Program-made: the position numbers and the translations under genes
Notes under the pieces: model-generated
Told to the model about the DNA's origin: nothing
The model's input: only the letters and a program-made list of their open reading frames with translations
Databases searched by the model: none
Source of the DNA: Candidatus Tisiphia endosymbiont of Nemotelus nigrinus
GTDB lineage: Bacteria; Pseudomonadota; Alphaproteobacteria; Rickettsiales; Rickettsiaceae
Direction of reading: 5' to 3'
Assembly (NCBI RefSeq): GCF_964026475.1
Contig: NZ_OZ032151.1
Coordinates: 372,001-436,000 of the forward strand
Length of the DNA: 64,000 nucleotides
Part shown: positions 18,890 to 28,658 of the stretch, piece after piece
Numbering within the stretch: position 1 is the stretch's first letter
Layout of the letters: the number at the start of each line of letters is the position of its first letter

Positions 18890-19835
18890 ATATTAAATCT
18901 ACTAATAATTGTTGATTATTTAATAATAAATGTACATCGCAACATATTACAGACAAGTCAGTATCACATATTCTTACGTAATCTTTTCTAGTGGTTATTA
19001 GCAGAGAGTTAGATTTTTTTGATTGCTCTTTTAAATATTCTAAATCTTCTGCAGAATATTGATGATGATCCGGGAAAACTTTATGACCAACTAATTGTAG
19101 TCCATAATTTTCTAATGTAGAGAGAAACCTTTCAGGATTTCCTATACCACTAAATGCAAAATAGTTCTTTGTCTTGTCTATGTTTATAGATGGCACTATT
19201 TGAGCTTGAAAAGATAGGCATTCCTTAAATAAGGGGAAAGAATCAATATTAGTGGAATCCACTGAAATAACTATATCAGCTTTGTCAATAGCTTGTTTGG
19301 GATATTGACGTAGAGGACCAGCTGGAATTAAAAATTCATTGCCAAATAACCTATTAGCATCAATTGACAGAATAATAATATCCTTATGAAAGTTAGGATT
19401 CTGCATTGAATCGTCTACTATAATCACCTTTGGCTTAATCCGTTCTATAAAAGGCTTTATATCTTGAATTTTCTTTGCGGCAATAACTTTACCATATTTT
19501 AATAACATTACTGATTCATCCCCAACATCTGCTACTGTATGGTGTTCTTCAACTAGCAATGCCGTTTTAAGTTTACTGCCATAACCTTTACTGATAATTA
19601 TAAAATCAATGTTAATAGCTTTTAATAGCTGAGCAAGGAAGAGCACTATTTGAGTTTTACCAGTACCCCCAATGGTTATATTACCGACGCAAATTACTTT
19701 GCAAGGAAATATTATTGGACGAGCTGTAATCCTTCTTAAATAACTAGCAAAGAAATATAGCCAGCTTAACGGTAATAATAAATAGGCAATAATATTTTTG
19801 GTCTGCCAAAATTTAGGGTAAATAAGCCTGATCAT
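18873..19835 (-). CDS. lpxK: Tetraacyldisaccharide 4'-kinase
   Basis: Phosphorylates the 4' position of the lipid A disaccharide to make lipid IVA at the inner membrane. N-terminal membrane helix IIAYLLLPLSWLYFFASYL, P-loop VGNITIGGTGKTQIV, then a DDSMQNP motif (family DDGfQ...). PDHHQYSAEDLEYL and LITTRKDYVRI lie in the C-terminal lobe. Length 320 is standard. It is the first gene of the lpxK-lpxL pair. Its start lies 21 bases from a nested palindromic insertion. Confidence 0.93.
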   Translation of the reverse strand: MIRLIYPKFWQTKNIIAYLLLPLSWLYFFASYLRRITARPIIFPCKVICVGNITIGGTGKTQIVLFLAQLLKAINIDFIIISKGYGSKLKTALLVEEHHTVADVGDESVMLLKYGKVIAAKKIQDIKPFIERIKPKVIIVDDSMQNPNFHKDIIILSIDANRLFGNEFLIPAGPLRQYPKQAIDKADIVISVDSTNIDSFPLFKECLSFQAQIVPSINIDKTKNYFAFSGIGNPERFLSTLENYGLQLVGHKVFPDHHQYSAEDLEYLKEQSKKSNSLLITTRKDYVRICDTDLSVICCDVHLLLNNQQLLVDLIYEKII

Positions 19836-19856
19836 AGTTATTTATAAGTAATGTTA

Positions 19857-20276
19857 TTAGACACTGTTATAGCGCTTAACATATATGTTCATATTAGTGC
19901 TAGGTTATAAGAACGAACAACCGTCATCGCGAGCCACGAAGTGGTGTGGCGATCCAAATGAACAGCGTGCTGTTGCAACTTTTGGATTGCTTCGTCGCCT
20001 AAAGTGACTCCTCGCAATGACGGCATGGACTCCGTCCAAACCCATCAATGGACTTCGTCCACATATGACGGTTGTTCGTTCTTATAACCTAGCACTAATA
20101 TGAACATATATGTTAAGTGCTATAACAAAGTTTATTCAATTGGTGAATAAAGTCTTTTTAGCTGCAAATTATAAGATTTTTTTGAAATAGGTATACTATT
20201 CCGGCAAAAATCTTATTAATTTTCGCTAAAAAATCCATTAATTCATCAATCAAATAAGCTTTGTTAACAGTGTCTA
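19857..20276. repeat. Palindromic element split by insertion of a second one (outer element)
   Basis: Outer ends TAGACACTGTTA (19857-) and TAACAGTGTCTA (-20276) are inverted. The sequence just right of the inner insertion (20124-20185) and the right arm (20200-20267) pair over about 65 bases with mismatches. Removing 19868-20126 restores a near-symmetric element of about 160 bp. Its middle (TTTGAAATAGGTATAC) resembles the middle of the 42136-42304 element. Confidence 0.75.
19868..20126. repeat. Inner inserted palindromic element, about 60-bp inverted ends
   Basis: Left arm from TATAGCGCTTAACATATATG and right arm ending CATATATGTTAAGTGCTATA are nearly perfect inverted copies for about 60 bases. 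They include GGTTATAAGAACGAACAACC. The middle has the common TCGCGAGCC ... CTCCTCGCAATGACGG module and two GGACTTCGTCCA-like direct repeats. A TA duplication at the junctions is consistent with insertion into TTA/TAA of the outer element. Confidence 0.8.
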
Positions 20277-20346
20277 GTCATCTTGAACGAGGTGAAGGAT
20301 TCAGATTACACACGCTTAACAGATACTGAAATAAATTCAGGATGAC
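20277..20346. repeat. Small GTCATCTTGAA/TTCAGGATGAC palindromic repeat
   Basis: Starts GTCATCTTGAACGAGG and ends AAATTCAGGATGAC. The 11-base ends form an inverted repeat with one mismatch. It abuts the outer element at 20276. Only one copy is in this window. Confidence 0.65.
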
Positions 20347-20367
20347 GTACTTCACATATATTTAAAG

Positions 20368-20685
20368 TCATGATAACTTCAAACCTATCATGGAAATTAT
20401 CATAGTGGTAATAAAGAAAACTCGCATGGCAGAGTATGGCTCATTAAAATACATTATTCCTACTATTACTGTTCCTACAGCTCCGATACCAGTCCACAGA
20501 AGATAAGCAGTACCAAGAGGTATCTTATCTAGAGTTTTACTGAGACAAACAAAACTTAATATTGAAAAAACAACAAAAGCTATAATAGGTTTTATTTTGG
20601 TAAAACCATCTGACAATTTCAACGATATAGAAAACCCTATTTCAAATAATCCGGCAAATATAAGGAGAATCCAAGTTGCTAGCAT
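20368..20685 (-). CDS. Small multidrug resistance (SMR) transporter, EmrE/SugE family
   Basis: Four-helix inner-membrane protein of 105 residues. Helix 1 (WILLIFAGLFEIGFSISLKLSDGF) contains the essential Glu of the SMR family. Helices 2-4 follow, with AYLLWTGIGAVGTVIVGI in helix 3 and a final short helix. The GI-type AYLLWTGIGA is close to SugE/Gdx-type guanidinium exporters. Start ATG 20685 has a good Shine-Dalgarno (AAAGG, 8 bases upstream). An upstream in-frame extension would overlap the preceding gene. It lies 4 bp after the 339-residue unknown gene and is therefore the last gene of a tight operon. Confidence 0.88.
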   Translation of the reverse strand: MLATWILLIFAGLFEIGFSISLKLSDGFTKIKPIIAFVVFSILSFVCLSKTLDKIPLGTAYLLWTGIGAVGTVIVGIMYFNEPYSAMRVFFITTMIISMIGLKLS

Positions 20686-20689
20686 ATTG

Positions 20690-21709
20690 TTACCTTTGTT
20701 TAACTTGTCCTGAGGATTTACCATTTTGCGGAGATCTTTTACTAGGTAAGTTAGATTGTACCTGAGTCTTTATTATATCTAATTTGTTATATTTTTGATT
20801 AATTACAGACTTTACCTCGCTATTTAATAGATGTTCTTTAGCGGCATTATACTCTACTGATTGCTGTTTAGTCAAAAATTCCTTATTATTTTTTGACAAA
20901 TTAGTTTTTAGAGTAGTAATTTTCTGTTCTTGCTCGCTCATGGAGTTATCAGCGCTGAGAATCATTCCACCAATCTTCTCGCCTATTTTGGGAGCATATT
21001 CTATTGCTAGAATAGAAGCCGGTACTACCATAAAAGCAAATGTGGCTCCAGCTGTTGCAACACTAATAGCCCCAACTGCTAAAACACTAATAGCAGTGAT
21101 AATTTTGCTGGTTGCTTGTTTAAATATTTCCATTTTCTTATTATGTTTTGCTGCAACAGTTACTATTCTATTCATTTCCAATCGAACATTATCACTTACC
21201 TCTTTGGGGTTTTGATATTTTTTTACCGCATGCATTACCGTTGTACGAAATATTTCTGGTTCAACTTGGATAAAATTTGTTAATTCATAACTATTTTTTG
21301 CTGCAAACAAATCTTTTACCACTTGTTTTATTACTCCCCTCTCTTCAGACTTTACCTCACCAAAATTTGTATTTATTATTGTATCAATTACTATATCTTC
21401 TGATTTGTTTAGAATATTATCTCTATCCTGATAGTCGACTGTACTCGGAGAGATTGCTACCGAAAACAACATTAGAACTGTTGAAAAACTATCATCTGTA
21501 ATAACTTTCTGACCCAAAAAAGTTCGTAATTTACCAATACAATTACCTATATGAACCTTAATTTCAGGTATTGATTTAAGTCTAATTTCGTAATCAATAG
21601 CTATTATATTAGCAAGTGTTAAACATGCTTGTTTTGTTATATTGTTAATTAACTCTTCACATATGCTTTTTTTGCATATAGAAATATTTGTACTGTTGAA
21701 GATATCCAT
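20690..21709 (-). CDS. Unknown 339-residue protein with two central membrane segments
   Basis: Not recognised. N-terminal half (1-190) is mainly helical and acidic (TVDYQDRDNILNKSEDIVID). A hydrophobic stretch at about 207-245 (ITAISVLAVGAISVATAGA, then FAFMVVPASILAIEYA) looks like two membrane helices. The C-terminal 90 residues are Lys/Gln/Asn-rich and end in a basic tail (SKRSPQNGKSSGQVKQR). Such a layout is seen in candidate secreted or surface proteins of rickettsiae, but nothing here proves that. It is the middle gene of a three-gene operon, with 4-bp gaps on each side, so its expression is tied to the SMR transporter. Confidence 0.7.
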   Translation of the reverse strand: MDIFNSTNISICKKSICEELINNITKQACLTLANIIAIDYEIRLKSIPEIKVHIGNCIGKLRTFLGQKVITDDSFSTVLMLFSVAISPSTVDYQDRDNILNKSEDIVIDTIINTNFGEVKSEERGVIKQVVKDLFAAKNSYELTNFIQVEPEIFRTTVMHAVKKYQNPKEVSDNVRLEMNRIVTVAAKHNKKMEIFKQATSKIITAISVLAVGAISVATAGATFAFMVVPASILAIEYAPKIGEKIGGMILSADNSMSEQEQKITTLKTNLSKNNKEFLTKQQSVEYNAAKEHLLNSEVKSVINQKYNKLDIIKTQVQSNLPSKRSPQNGKSSGQVKQR

Positions 21710-21713
21710 AATC

Positions 21714-22355
21714 TTATTTATTTACCGTTATTTCTCTTATACGCATGTTAAGTTTTGTAAAGATCATATCAGGGATTCTTTCGGTTGATAGTTTATAAAT
21801 AACCTTGGGTTCTAATACAGATTCTTTTTTGACGTCTATAGATAGTACAATAGTATTTTCCGGCATACAAGAGTATATTTCTTTTATAATCGTCAAAAAG
21901 GTTGTAAAATCTTTAGTAGCGAATCTTATGTAAACATCATAGTTTTTTATTCTTATAGTATTTTGACTTGTTCCTATCTCTGCTCTGATACCACTTAAGA
22001 ATTCTTGTTTAATTGATATAGTAATTGGCTCATTTAGGTTATATTTCTTTGATAAACTATCAATTTTTGTTATTAACCTTGCTCGCTCTAAACAACTTTG
22101 TCTAGTAGAAATAGATAATAATTTCGAATATCTTGCGTATGTTTCTAGTATTTTATGTTTTGAATTGATTATAGAGTATAATTTTAACGTTTCTTGAGCT
22201 AGAGATTCTTCAATATTACGATTCTTGATAATCGACTCTATATAATCTGTATTCAGACTTTGCAGTAACCATAAAATGATAAAAATACACAGGCAACATA
22301 TAACAAACTTAAAAAATATAACATTTTTTAAATGAATAACAAAACTTTTAAGCAT
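21714..22355 (-). CDS. Unknown single-pass membrane protein (213 aa)
   Basis: Not recognised. Short cytoplasmic N-terminus, one membrane helix (FVICCLCIFIILWLLQSL, about 17-34), then a soluble periplasmic region. That region has a helical stalk (NIEESLAQETLKLYSIINSKHKILETYARY) and a C-terminal alpha/beta part (IRIKNYDVYIRFATKDFTTFLTII, then IVLSIDVKKESV). The topology is like PilO/GspM-type scaffold proteins, but there is no other secretion gene here and I do not assign it. It is the first gene of the operon with the 339-residue protein and the SMR transporter. Confidence 0.65.
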   Translation of the reverse strand: MLKSFVIHLKNVIFFKFVICCLCIFIILWLLQSLNTDYIESIIKNRNIEESLAQETLKLYSIINSKHKILETYARYSKLLSISTRQSCLERARLITKIDSLSKKYNLNEPITISIKQEFLSGIRAEIGTSQNTIRIKNYDVYIRFATKDFTTFLTIIKEIYSCMPENTIVLSIDVKKESVLEPKVIYKLSTERIPDMIFTKLNMRIREITVNK

Positions 22356-22523
22356 CTATTTATCCTTTTTCTTACAGAGTATGCAGTTCTTTTAAAGAAG
22401 AGATAATTAAATCTACCTAGCACATATTAAGTCGGGGAGTGAATTATGACAAGTAAAGAATTATTATATAAGCAAAATTAATAAGGAGAGAAAATCTATT
22501 CTGACGATTACTACATATTTTTC

Positions 22524-22552
22524 TTGACTATCAAGACAGAAAGCTTTAATAT
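22524..22552 (+). promoter_or_regulatory. Candidate sigma-70 promoter for tlc4
   Basis: TTGACT at 22524-22529, a 17-base spacer, TAATAT at 22547-22552, 38 bases before the ATG at 22591. It is the best promoter match in the divergent gap between the minus-strand operon and tlc4. Confidence 0.55.
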
Positions 22553-22590
22553 GTGGTTCTAGCCAAGTAATAAGTAGGTTAGAGCCATAT

Positions 22591-24132
22591 ATGGCAGTCA
22601 TTTCTAGAATCGTTTCGTATCTTTCTATAACTAGCAACACATCCCCCACCTCAAAACTAACAAATAGATTATCAGAATACATGTTTCCTATCGGAAGGAG
22701 TGAATTATCTAAGTTTCTAAGTGTAACATTGTTGATGTTTTGTATTTTATTTATACAAAACATTATCAGAGCCTTAAAAGACAGTCTTATTAATACTATG
22801 ATTGGTACTGAAACTGTATCGTTTCTTAAATTTTGGGGGGTTCTACCTTCGGCATTTCTGATGTCGATAATTTATGTAAAATTAGTAAACAAGATGAAGG
22901 GTGAATATATATTCTACCTTATATTGTCAGTTTTTTTACTATTTTTTGCCTTATTTGCCTTTTATATTTTTCCCAATCATCTCGCATTCCATTTGAGTAA
23001 AGAGCATGCTGGGATTTTAATAAAGTCTTATCCCAATTTGAAATGGTTTATATTGCTTTTATCTAATTGGAGTTTTTCCATGTTTTATATTATAGCAGAA
23101 TTATGGCCGAGCGTGATATTTGCGTTACTTTTTTGGCAATTTGTTAATAATATAACCTCGGTGGAACAATCGAAAAGATTCTATCCTTTATTTGGACTTT
23201 TTGCTCAAACAGGACTTTATATATCAGGGAAATTTCTAGAAAATTTAGCTTATTTAAATCAATCTTTAATTAAAACGTTTGACCTACAACATACAGAAAC
23301 TGAACTTTCAGTACAAATTATATTAGGCTGTGTACTGGTATTAGGCGTAATAGCGTTAGCAACTTTCTGGACGTTGAACCATAAAATATTGGATAAAGCT
23401 CAGGTAGAAAAACTACAATTTTCTGTCAAGAAACAGTCGCTAACTCTTATAGAAAGTTTTAAAATGGTTGTTTCTTCAAGATATATTAGATTAATTGCTA
23501 CATTACTTGTTTGTTATGGTATAGCTATAAATTTAGTCGAAGGACCTTGGAAAGCGTCAGCTTCAAAGATTTATAAAACACCAACGGAATTTGCTGCTTT
23601 TGTTGGCAGTTATCTAAGTATTACTGGCATATTTACTATTTTATTTGTTATTCTCGGCTCTAACATTGTAAGAAGGTTGGGCTGGTTTACAGCAGCAAGT
23701 ATAACACCAATAATGGTATTTATAACAGGCATGTTATTTTTCTTAGCATCTAATTTTGATGGGTTTTCTGCAATAATTGTGGTTAGCTTTATGCTAACTG
23801 ATACTTCTTTGATTGCTATTACCATGGGACTAGTAAACAATGTTCTAAGTAAATCGAGTAAATATACTTTATTTGACTCTACAAAAGAAATGTCATATGT
23901 TCCTTTAGATACCGAACTTAAGACAAAAGGTAAAGCAGCTGCTGACGTAATTGGGACTAAGCTTGGAAAGTCAGCCAGTGCCCTTCTCCAGTCTTTAATA
24001 TTTATTATTTTGCCTTGTGCAACTTATCAATCTATTTCTATATACTTAATGATAATATTTGGTATAATCTGTATTATATGGATGTGGGTAATTAGAGAAT
24101 TGAATAAGGAATATACTGGTATAATATCCTGA
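22591..24132 (+). CDS. tlc4: Nucleotide transport protein, ATP/ADP translocase family (Tlc4-like)
   Basis: Twelve-helix inner-membrane transporter of the plastid/obligate-intracellular-bacterial NTT family, used to take nucleotides from the host cytosol. Diagnostic stretches include LLMFCILFIQNIIRALKDS, FLKFWGVLPSAFLMSIIYVK, YIIAELWPSV, KRFYPLFGL, NLVEGPWKASASKIY, RRLGWFTAASITPIM and LFDSTKEMSYVPLD. From memory these match rickettsial Tlc4 much better than the ATP/ADP exchanger Tlc1. Tlc4 has been reported to carry nucleotides other than ATP (CTP, UTP, GDP). Length 513 agrees with Tlc4. The frame is intact, with its own promoter. Confidence 0.9.
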   Translation: MAVISRIVSYLSITSNTSPTSKLTNRLSEYMFPIGRSELSKFLSVTLLMFCILFIQNIIRALKDSLINTMIGTETVSFLKFWGVLPSAFLMSIIYVKLVNKMKGEYIFYLILSVFLLFFALFAFYIFPNHLAFHLSKEHAGILIKSYPNLKWFILLLSNWSFSMFYIIAELWPSVIFALLFWQFVNNITSVEQSKRFYPLFGLFAQTGLYISGKFLENLAYLNQSLIKTFDLQHTETELSVQIILGCVLVLGVIALATFWTLNHKILDKAQVEKLQFSVKKQSLTLIESFKMVVSSRYIRLIATLLVCYGIAINLVEGPWKASASKIYKTPTEFAAFVGSYLSITGIFTILFVILGSNIVRRLGWFTAASITPIMVFITGMLFFLASNFDGFSAIIVVSFMLTDTSLIAITMGLVNNVLSKSSKYTLFDSTKEMSYVPLDTELKTKGKAAADVIGTKLGKSASALLQSLIFIILPCATYQSISIYLMIIFGIICIIWMWVIRELNKEYTGIIS

Positions 24133-24159
24133 ACTGTACATAAAAGATTTTGAGGTCTA

Positions 24160-24957
24160 ATGAAAAAGTTAACTTTATTGTTAAATATGGTGTTATTGTT
24201 TAGTACGTCAGCATTGGCAGATACAAGATGCTTTTTGGTTAAAGAAAATAATAAAGTCATCAAGCAACAAGGTGATTGCAAATCACGTTACGCTCCTTGT
24301 TCTACATTCAAAATTGCCATTAGTCTGATGGGATACAATGAAGGGCTGCTTGTGGATGAAACTCATCCCGAGTTGCCATTTAAAGAAGGTTATGTAGATT
24401 GGCTTGATAGATGGAAACAATCTCATAATCCAAGTCTTTGGATGAAGAATAGTTGTGTATGGTACTCGCAAGTTTTAACGCAAAAGCTTGGGATGAGTAA
24501 ATTCCAAGAATATGTTACAAAATTTAACTATGGAAACCAGGATGTTTCAGGGGATAAAGGTAAAAATAATGGATTAATAAACTCGTGGCTATCCAGTTCA
24601 TTGGAGATTTCACCTGAAGAGCAGATCGTATTTTTACAAAATCTTCTTGATAACAAGCTACCAGTAAATCTAAAATCTCATGAAATGACAAAAAATATCC
24701 TTTTTGTGGAAGAGCTACCAAGTGGCTGGAAGCTCTATGGCAAAACCGGCAATGGTTTCCAGCTTAGCAAAGACAGAATGCAGAAATTAGACCTCCAACA
24801 AGGGTGGTTTGTTGGCTGGATACAGAAAGGTAGTCGTGTTATTGCATTTGTCAATCATATTACAGATGACAGTAAGCAAGATGTTTATGCCAGCCTACGT
24901 GCTAAAGAAGAGACAAAAGAAAAATTGATGGAAATAGTTCAAGATGCCATTAAGTGA
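24160..24957 (+). CDS. Class D beta-lactamase (OXA family)
   Basis: Periplasmic serine beta-lactamase with signal peptide MKKLTLLLNMVLLFSTSALA, cleavage likely before Asp21. All class D motifs are present: STFK (Ser48 nucleophile, Lys51), SCV in KNSCVWYSQ, YGN in FNYGNQDVSG, and KTG in LYGKTGNG. The W-x-x-S and GWFVGWI segments fit. Length 265 is normal. Shine-Dalgarno GAGG lies about 7 bases before ATG 24160. It starts 27 bp after tlc4 and could be read from the tlc4 promoter. Intact motifs suggest a functional penicillin-hydrolysing enzyme; the spectrum cannot be told from sequence. Confidence 0.93.
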   Translation: MKKLTLLLNMVLLFSTSALADTRCFLVKENNKVIKQQGDCKSRYAPCSTFKIAISLMGYNEGLLVDETHPELPFKEGYVDWLDRWKQSHNPSLWMKNSCVWYSQVLTQKLGMSKFQEYVTKFNYGNQDVSGDKGKNNGLINSWLSSSLEISPEEQIVFLQNLLDNKLPVNLKSHEMTKNILFVEELPSGWKLYGKTGNGFQLSKDRMQKLDLQQGWFVGWIQKGSRVIAFVNHITDDSKQDVYASLRAKEETKEKLMEIVQDAIK

Positions 24958-24990
24958 GTATAAATCATACCCTACATTTTTATTAGAATT

Positions 24991-25038
24991 CCTGCATAAG
25001 TCAAAATAGTAGTTGAGAGATTCTTAGGAAAAACGAAG
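24991..25038. repeat. Fragment of the TGCATAAGTCAA element
   Basis: CTGCATAAGTCAA, then AGTTGAGAGATTCTTAGGA and AAACGAAG, match the left part of the element at 54905-55050. The right arm is missing. The surrounding 24958-25376 contains no gene I can support. Confidence 0.6.
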
Positions 25039-25376
25039 CTTAGTACCGCAGTATACATATAGTCACACTACTGGACAATAAGCCCACTGCTGCACCGTTG
25101 CTAGGTAATGTTACACCGAATGCAGTAAAAACACGGTCTATCTTGCAGTATAGCAAATTAATATCTTTGTCCTTTTAGGAATTATTGTGTAATAATTTAA
25201 TACACTTTGTTAGACATTATTTTTCCAGTTTCTGACAAATTCTTAGTTCTTTCTAGGTTTTGTTGACAAAATCTAGAAAAAGAATAGCTTTTTTGCAATT
25301 CTTGTGTATAATTTTATCTATCAGTTTTCATACAAGAGGCTATCAGAGATAGAGGTTGACGGAAAGTTTTACTTAG

Positions 25377-25522
25377 CTCACCTTACTCGTAGCATTTACA
25401 AGTCGCATGGGAAACAGCAAAACGCTATAGCTATGGTCACTTCGGTAGCGACAAAGCAATCCAAAAAGTGGGTAGAAATGATTGCCAATACACTCACGTG
25501 GTCTCGCTAATAATACCTGAGA
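25377..25522. repeat. Decayed CTTACGCAT-type palindromic element
   Basis: CTCACCTTACTCGTAGCATTT at the left, AAGTCGCATGGGAAACAGC as in the 969-1252 copy, a worn middle with GCGACAAAGCAATCC and ACGTGGTCTCGC, and no intact right end. Its small open frame is repeat sequence, not a gene. Confidence 0.65.
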
Positions 25523-25580
25523 TATAAGTAACTTATCCGGTAGCTATAGTTATTTTCTATTATTAAAATTGGAGAGATAA

Positions 25581-26969
25581 ATGAGTTTTCTAACAAAAAA
25601 AAGTTTTGAATCAATAAAAGAACTAGGTAAGACCAGTGGTCTTAGCAAAACCCTAGGAGCATTTGACCTAATATTATTAGGGCTTGGTGCTATAATAGGT
25701 ACGGGTGTATTTGTGGTAACAGGTATGGTCGCTGCTAAATATTCTGGTCCTGCAGTTATGCTATCCTATGCTATTGCTGGTGGAACATGTATTTTTGTTG
25801 CCTTTGCTTATACAGAATTGGCTACAATGCTACCTACTTCTGGTAGTGTATATACTTACTCTTATGTAGCTTTTGGCGAAGTATTTGCTTGGTTAATTGG
25901 TAGCGTTATTATACTAGAACTCGGTTTTGCTGCTGGTGCAGTTGCGGCTGGTTGGTCAGGATATGCTCAGGGTATATTGTCAGCAGGTGGGGTACATTTA
26001 CCTACAGCTTTAACTACAGTACCTAGCAATGGTGGAATAATAAATTTACCAGCTTTTCTTATTGTAGTATTTGTCTCTTTTATTTTATATTTAGGAACAA
26101 AAGATAGTAAAAAGCTAAATGCTCTGTTAGTATTTTTAAAAATGGCAGCTATATTTGCTTTTATCGTATCTGCTACCCCACATTTTGATGTTACAAATTG
26201 GCAGAATTTTCTACCTTTTGGCTTTAATAATATGGTAGTTGGGGCATCTATCCTATTTTTTGCTATGACAGGCTTTGGCACTATAGCTTCTACGGCTGAA
26301 GAATGCAAAAATCCAAACCGTGATTTAATGATCGGTATTATTGGCTCACTAGTAATTTCAACTATAGTATACGTTATAGTAGCTGGACTAGCCACTGGTA
26401 TAGCCCCTTTTGGTCAACTTAATAACGATCAACCACTTGCTTACGCTCTTAGCTTAAATAATAGTAACATTGGTTCTGCCATTGTTGCTACTGGAGCAGT
26501 ATGTGGTATGGCTACGGTACTGATGATGAATATTTATGGTACGTCTCGTATCTTTTACGTAATTGCCCGAGATGGGTTATTGCCAAAAAGTTTTGCAAAA
26601 CTGCATGCAAAATATGATAGTCCTTATATCACTATCTTAATATTTTCTGTACTTGCTGCATTATTAGGTGGATTCTGCCCATCTGAAATTCTTTTTCAGT
26701 TATCATCTATGGGAGCCCTAATCGATTACTCAGTAGTTGCTATAATAGTCATGTTGTTCAGGATAAAGATGCCAAATGCTACACGACCCTTTAAATGTCC
26801 TGCCGCATTTATCATTACACCATTTGTTTTAGTAGCCTGCCTATATCTACTATCTATACAAATGTTTGATAGTAATTTTAATCTGATGGTTGCAGGTCAA
26901 TTGCTAATATACTGGTTTGCACTCATGTTTGTTCTATATATTATTAGATTGTTCTTTATGAAACGGTAA
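25581..26969 (+). CDS. APC-family amino acid permease
   Basis: Twelve-helix inner-membrane transporter of 462 residues in the amino acid-polyamine-organocation superfamily, closest in style to cationic-amino-acid transporters (YfnA/CAT). The unwound helix 1 motif [15 protein letters not shown] and helix 6 [23 protein letters not shown] are both present. So is the conserved cytoplasmic segment [20 protein letters not shown]. No extra domain is seen. Shine-Dalgarno GGAGAG lies just before the ATG at 25581. hisS follows 11 bp later and may be cotranscribed. Likely role: import of host amino acids. The substrate cannot be assigned. Confidence 0.88.
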   Translation: MSFLTKKSFESIKELGKTSGLSKTLGAFDLILLGLGAIIGTGVFVVTGMVAAKYSGPAVMLSYAIAGGTCIFVAFAYTELATMLPTSGSVYTYSYVAFGEVFAWLIGSVIILELGFAAGAVAAGWSGYAQGILSAGGVHLPTALTTVPSNGGIINLPAFLIVVFVSFILYLGTKDSKKLNALLVFLKMAAIFAFIVSATPHFDVTNWQNFLPFGFNNMVVGASILFFAMTGFGTIASTAEECKNPNRDLMIGIIGSLVISTIVYVIVAGLATGIAPFGQLNNDQPLAYALSLNNSNIGSAIVATGAVCGMATVLMMNIYGTSRIFYVIARDGLLPKSFAKLHAKYDSPYITILIFSVLAALLGGFCPSEILFQLSSMGALIDYSVVAIIVMLFRIKMPNATRPFKCPAAFIITPFVLVACLYLLSIQMFDSNFNLMVAGQLLIYWFALMFVLYIIRLFFMKR

Positions 26970-26980
26970 GTTTAATTTGT

Positions 26981-28228
26981 ATGAATAATGCACTACAACC
27001 ATTACGTGGTACTAAAGATCTGCTACCTGAGGATTATATAATTCACGATTATATAATTAACATAGCAAAACATATAGGTGTACTTTATGGTTATCAAGCC
27101 ATGAGTACGCCGATAATTGAATATAGTAAAGTATTCGATCGTACACTTGGAGAAACTTCTGATGTAATAAGTAAGGAAATGTATAGTTTTCTTGATAAGA
27201 GTGACAATAATATTTCTCTTAGACCTGAGTTTACAGCTGGCATTATTAGGGCTTTTATATCTAATAACCTGCAACAAACACTACCTGTTAAGTTCTTTTC
27301 AAGTGGTCCAGTATTTCGTTATGACCGACCACAAGCTGGTAGACAAAGGCAATTCCATCAAATAAACTTTGAATATATTGGTGGAGAAGAAGGAGCTAGT
27401 AACGATGCTGAAACAATTAAGCTTGCATTAGATATTCTTCAAGCTTTAGAAATAGATAAAGATACAACTTTAGAAATAAACTCCATTGGTTGCACCGCAA
27501 CTCGTACTCTCTACCAACAGAAATTGGTAGAGTATTTCAATGATTATAAGTTAGAACTATCAGAAGATAGCCAAAAGCGACTGATCAAAAATCCGATGCG
27601 TATCTTAGATTCAAAAGATGAAAATGATAAAAAAATAGTTGCAAATAGTCCTCTAATGTCTCAATATTATAACAGCGAGACTGCAAGATATTTTGATGAT
27701 GTGCTAAAATATTTAGATTTACTTAATGTAAAATATATCATTAATCCAAGGTTGGTAAGGGGGCTTGATTATTACTGCCATACAACTTTTGAGTTTACTA
27801 CTACCAAACTTGGTAGTCAATCAACAATTCTTGCTGGTGGGAGATATGATGGGTTGAGCAAAATTATGGGGGGCTCGGAAACGAGAGCCATTGGCTTTGC
27901 TGCTGGAATTGAAAGACTTGCCTTAATGAGAGAATACAACATACCTAAAGCAAGGCCAGTATTTATCTTCCCTATTAGCGACAATAATTTAGAATATTGT
28001 TTAATTTTAGCGAATCAATTACGCCAAAAAAATATTTCTGTTACCTTAGATGCTAAAGGAAAAATAGCCAAAAGAATGACCCGAGCTAATCTACAAAAAG
28101 CTAAATATGCCATTTTTGTTGGCGATGATGAACAAATGAGCAATAGTCTCAAATTAAAAGATCTTGATAAAGAACAAGAATATTTATTGCAATTTGAACA
28201 AGTTGTAGAGTTATTAGTTAATGTATAG
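26981..28228 (+). CDS. hisS: Histidyl-tRNA synthetase
   Basis: Class II aminoacyl-tRNA synthetase charging tRNA-His. The N-terminal [12 protein letters not shown] is the usual HisRS start. Motif 2 is [20 protein letters not shown] with QFHQINFE. The histidine-specific signature [15 protein letters not shown] is followed by GGRYDGL and motif 3 [13 protein letters not shown]-terminal anticodon-binding domain ends the protein. Length 415. It follows the APC permease by 11 bp, and a decayed IS110 fragment lies downstream. Confidence 0.95.
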   Translation: MNNALQPLRGTKDLLPEDYIIHDYIINIAKHIGVLYGYQAMSTPIIEYSKVFDRTLGETSDVISKEMYSFLDKSDNNISLRPEFTAGIIRAFISNNLQQTLPVKFFSSGPVFRYDRPQAGRQRQFHQINFEYIGGEEGASNDAETIKLALDILQALEIDKDTTLEINSIGCTATRTLYQQKLVEYFNDYKLELSEDSQKRLIKNPMRILDSKDENDKKIVANSPLMSQYYNSETARYFDDVLKYLDLLNVKYIINPRLVRGLDYYCHTTFEFTTTKLGSQSTILAGGRYDGLSKIMGGSETRAIGFAAGIERLALMREYNIPKARPVFIFPISDNNLEYCLILANQLRQKNISVTLDAKGKIAKRMTRANLQKAKYAIFVGDDEQMSNSLKLKDLDKEQEYLLQFEQVVELLVNV

Positions 28229-28287
28229 CTACCACAGTTGTCGAAAGTTAGAAGAGGAAGAAGTATTTAGTATACCCTACATATTAT

Positions 28288-28658
28288 ACAATACCATGGT
28301 TAGGTTTAATAACTGCAACGGCATTAACAGCCTTAATTAGCAGTGCAACAAATTTTGAAAATGGTAGAAATTACCAGCATGGCTTGATTTAGTGCCAAAA
28401 CAGCACTCAACTGGTGGGAAAGAAAGGTTGCTAGGAATTAGTAAAAGAGGCGATGTATATTTACGTAATTTATTAATCCATGGAGTCCGGTCTGTTTTTA
28501 TAACTAGAGTATTAAGAACTAAAAAATTGGATAAAGTAACAGATGATAAGAGCCAATTCACTAATTGGCTGCTCAAACTACAGGAGAGACGAAGTTATAA
28601 TACCAGTGTAGTGGCGGTGGTAAATAAATTAGCAAGAGTAGTATTTTTGCGGTACTGA
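28288..28658 (+). pseudogene. IS110/IS1111-family transposase remnant (C-terminal part, frameshifted)
   Basis: The 3' part of a DEDD transposase of the IS110 type. The first frame reads TIPWLGLITATALTALISSA, then NFENGRN. The frame then shifts near 28380, and the second frame continues WLDLVPKQHSTGGKERLLG, then ISKRGDVYLRNLLIHGVRS and VVNKLARVVFLRY. The N-terminal catalytic domain is absent, so it is a dead fragment. No terminal inverted repeats are expected for this family and none were seen. Confidence 0.88.

Noticed and set aside
22446..22481. Eleven-codon ATG frame with a good GGGGAG site upstream of tlc4
   Set aside because: Lies upstream of the best tlc4 promoter and shows no regulatory codon pattern; too short to support.
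25304..25510. 68-residue open frame before the APC permease
   Set aside because: Most of it is translation of a decayed palindromic element (25377-25522).
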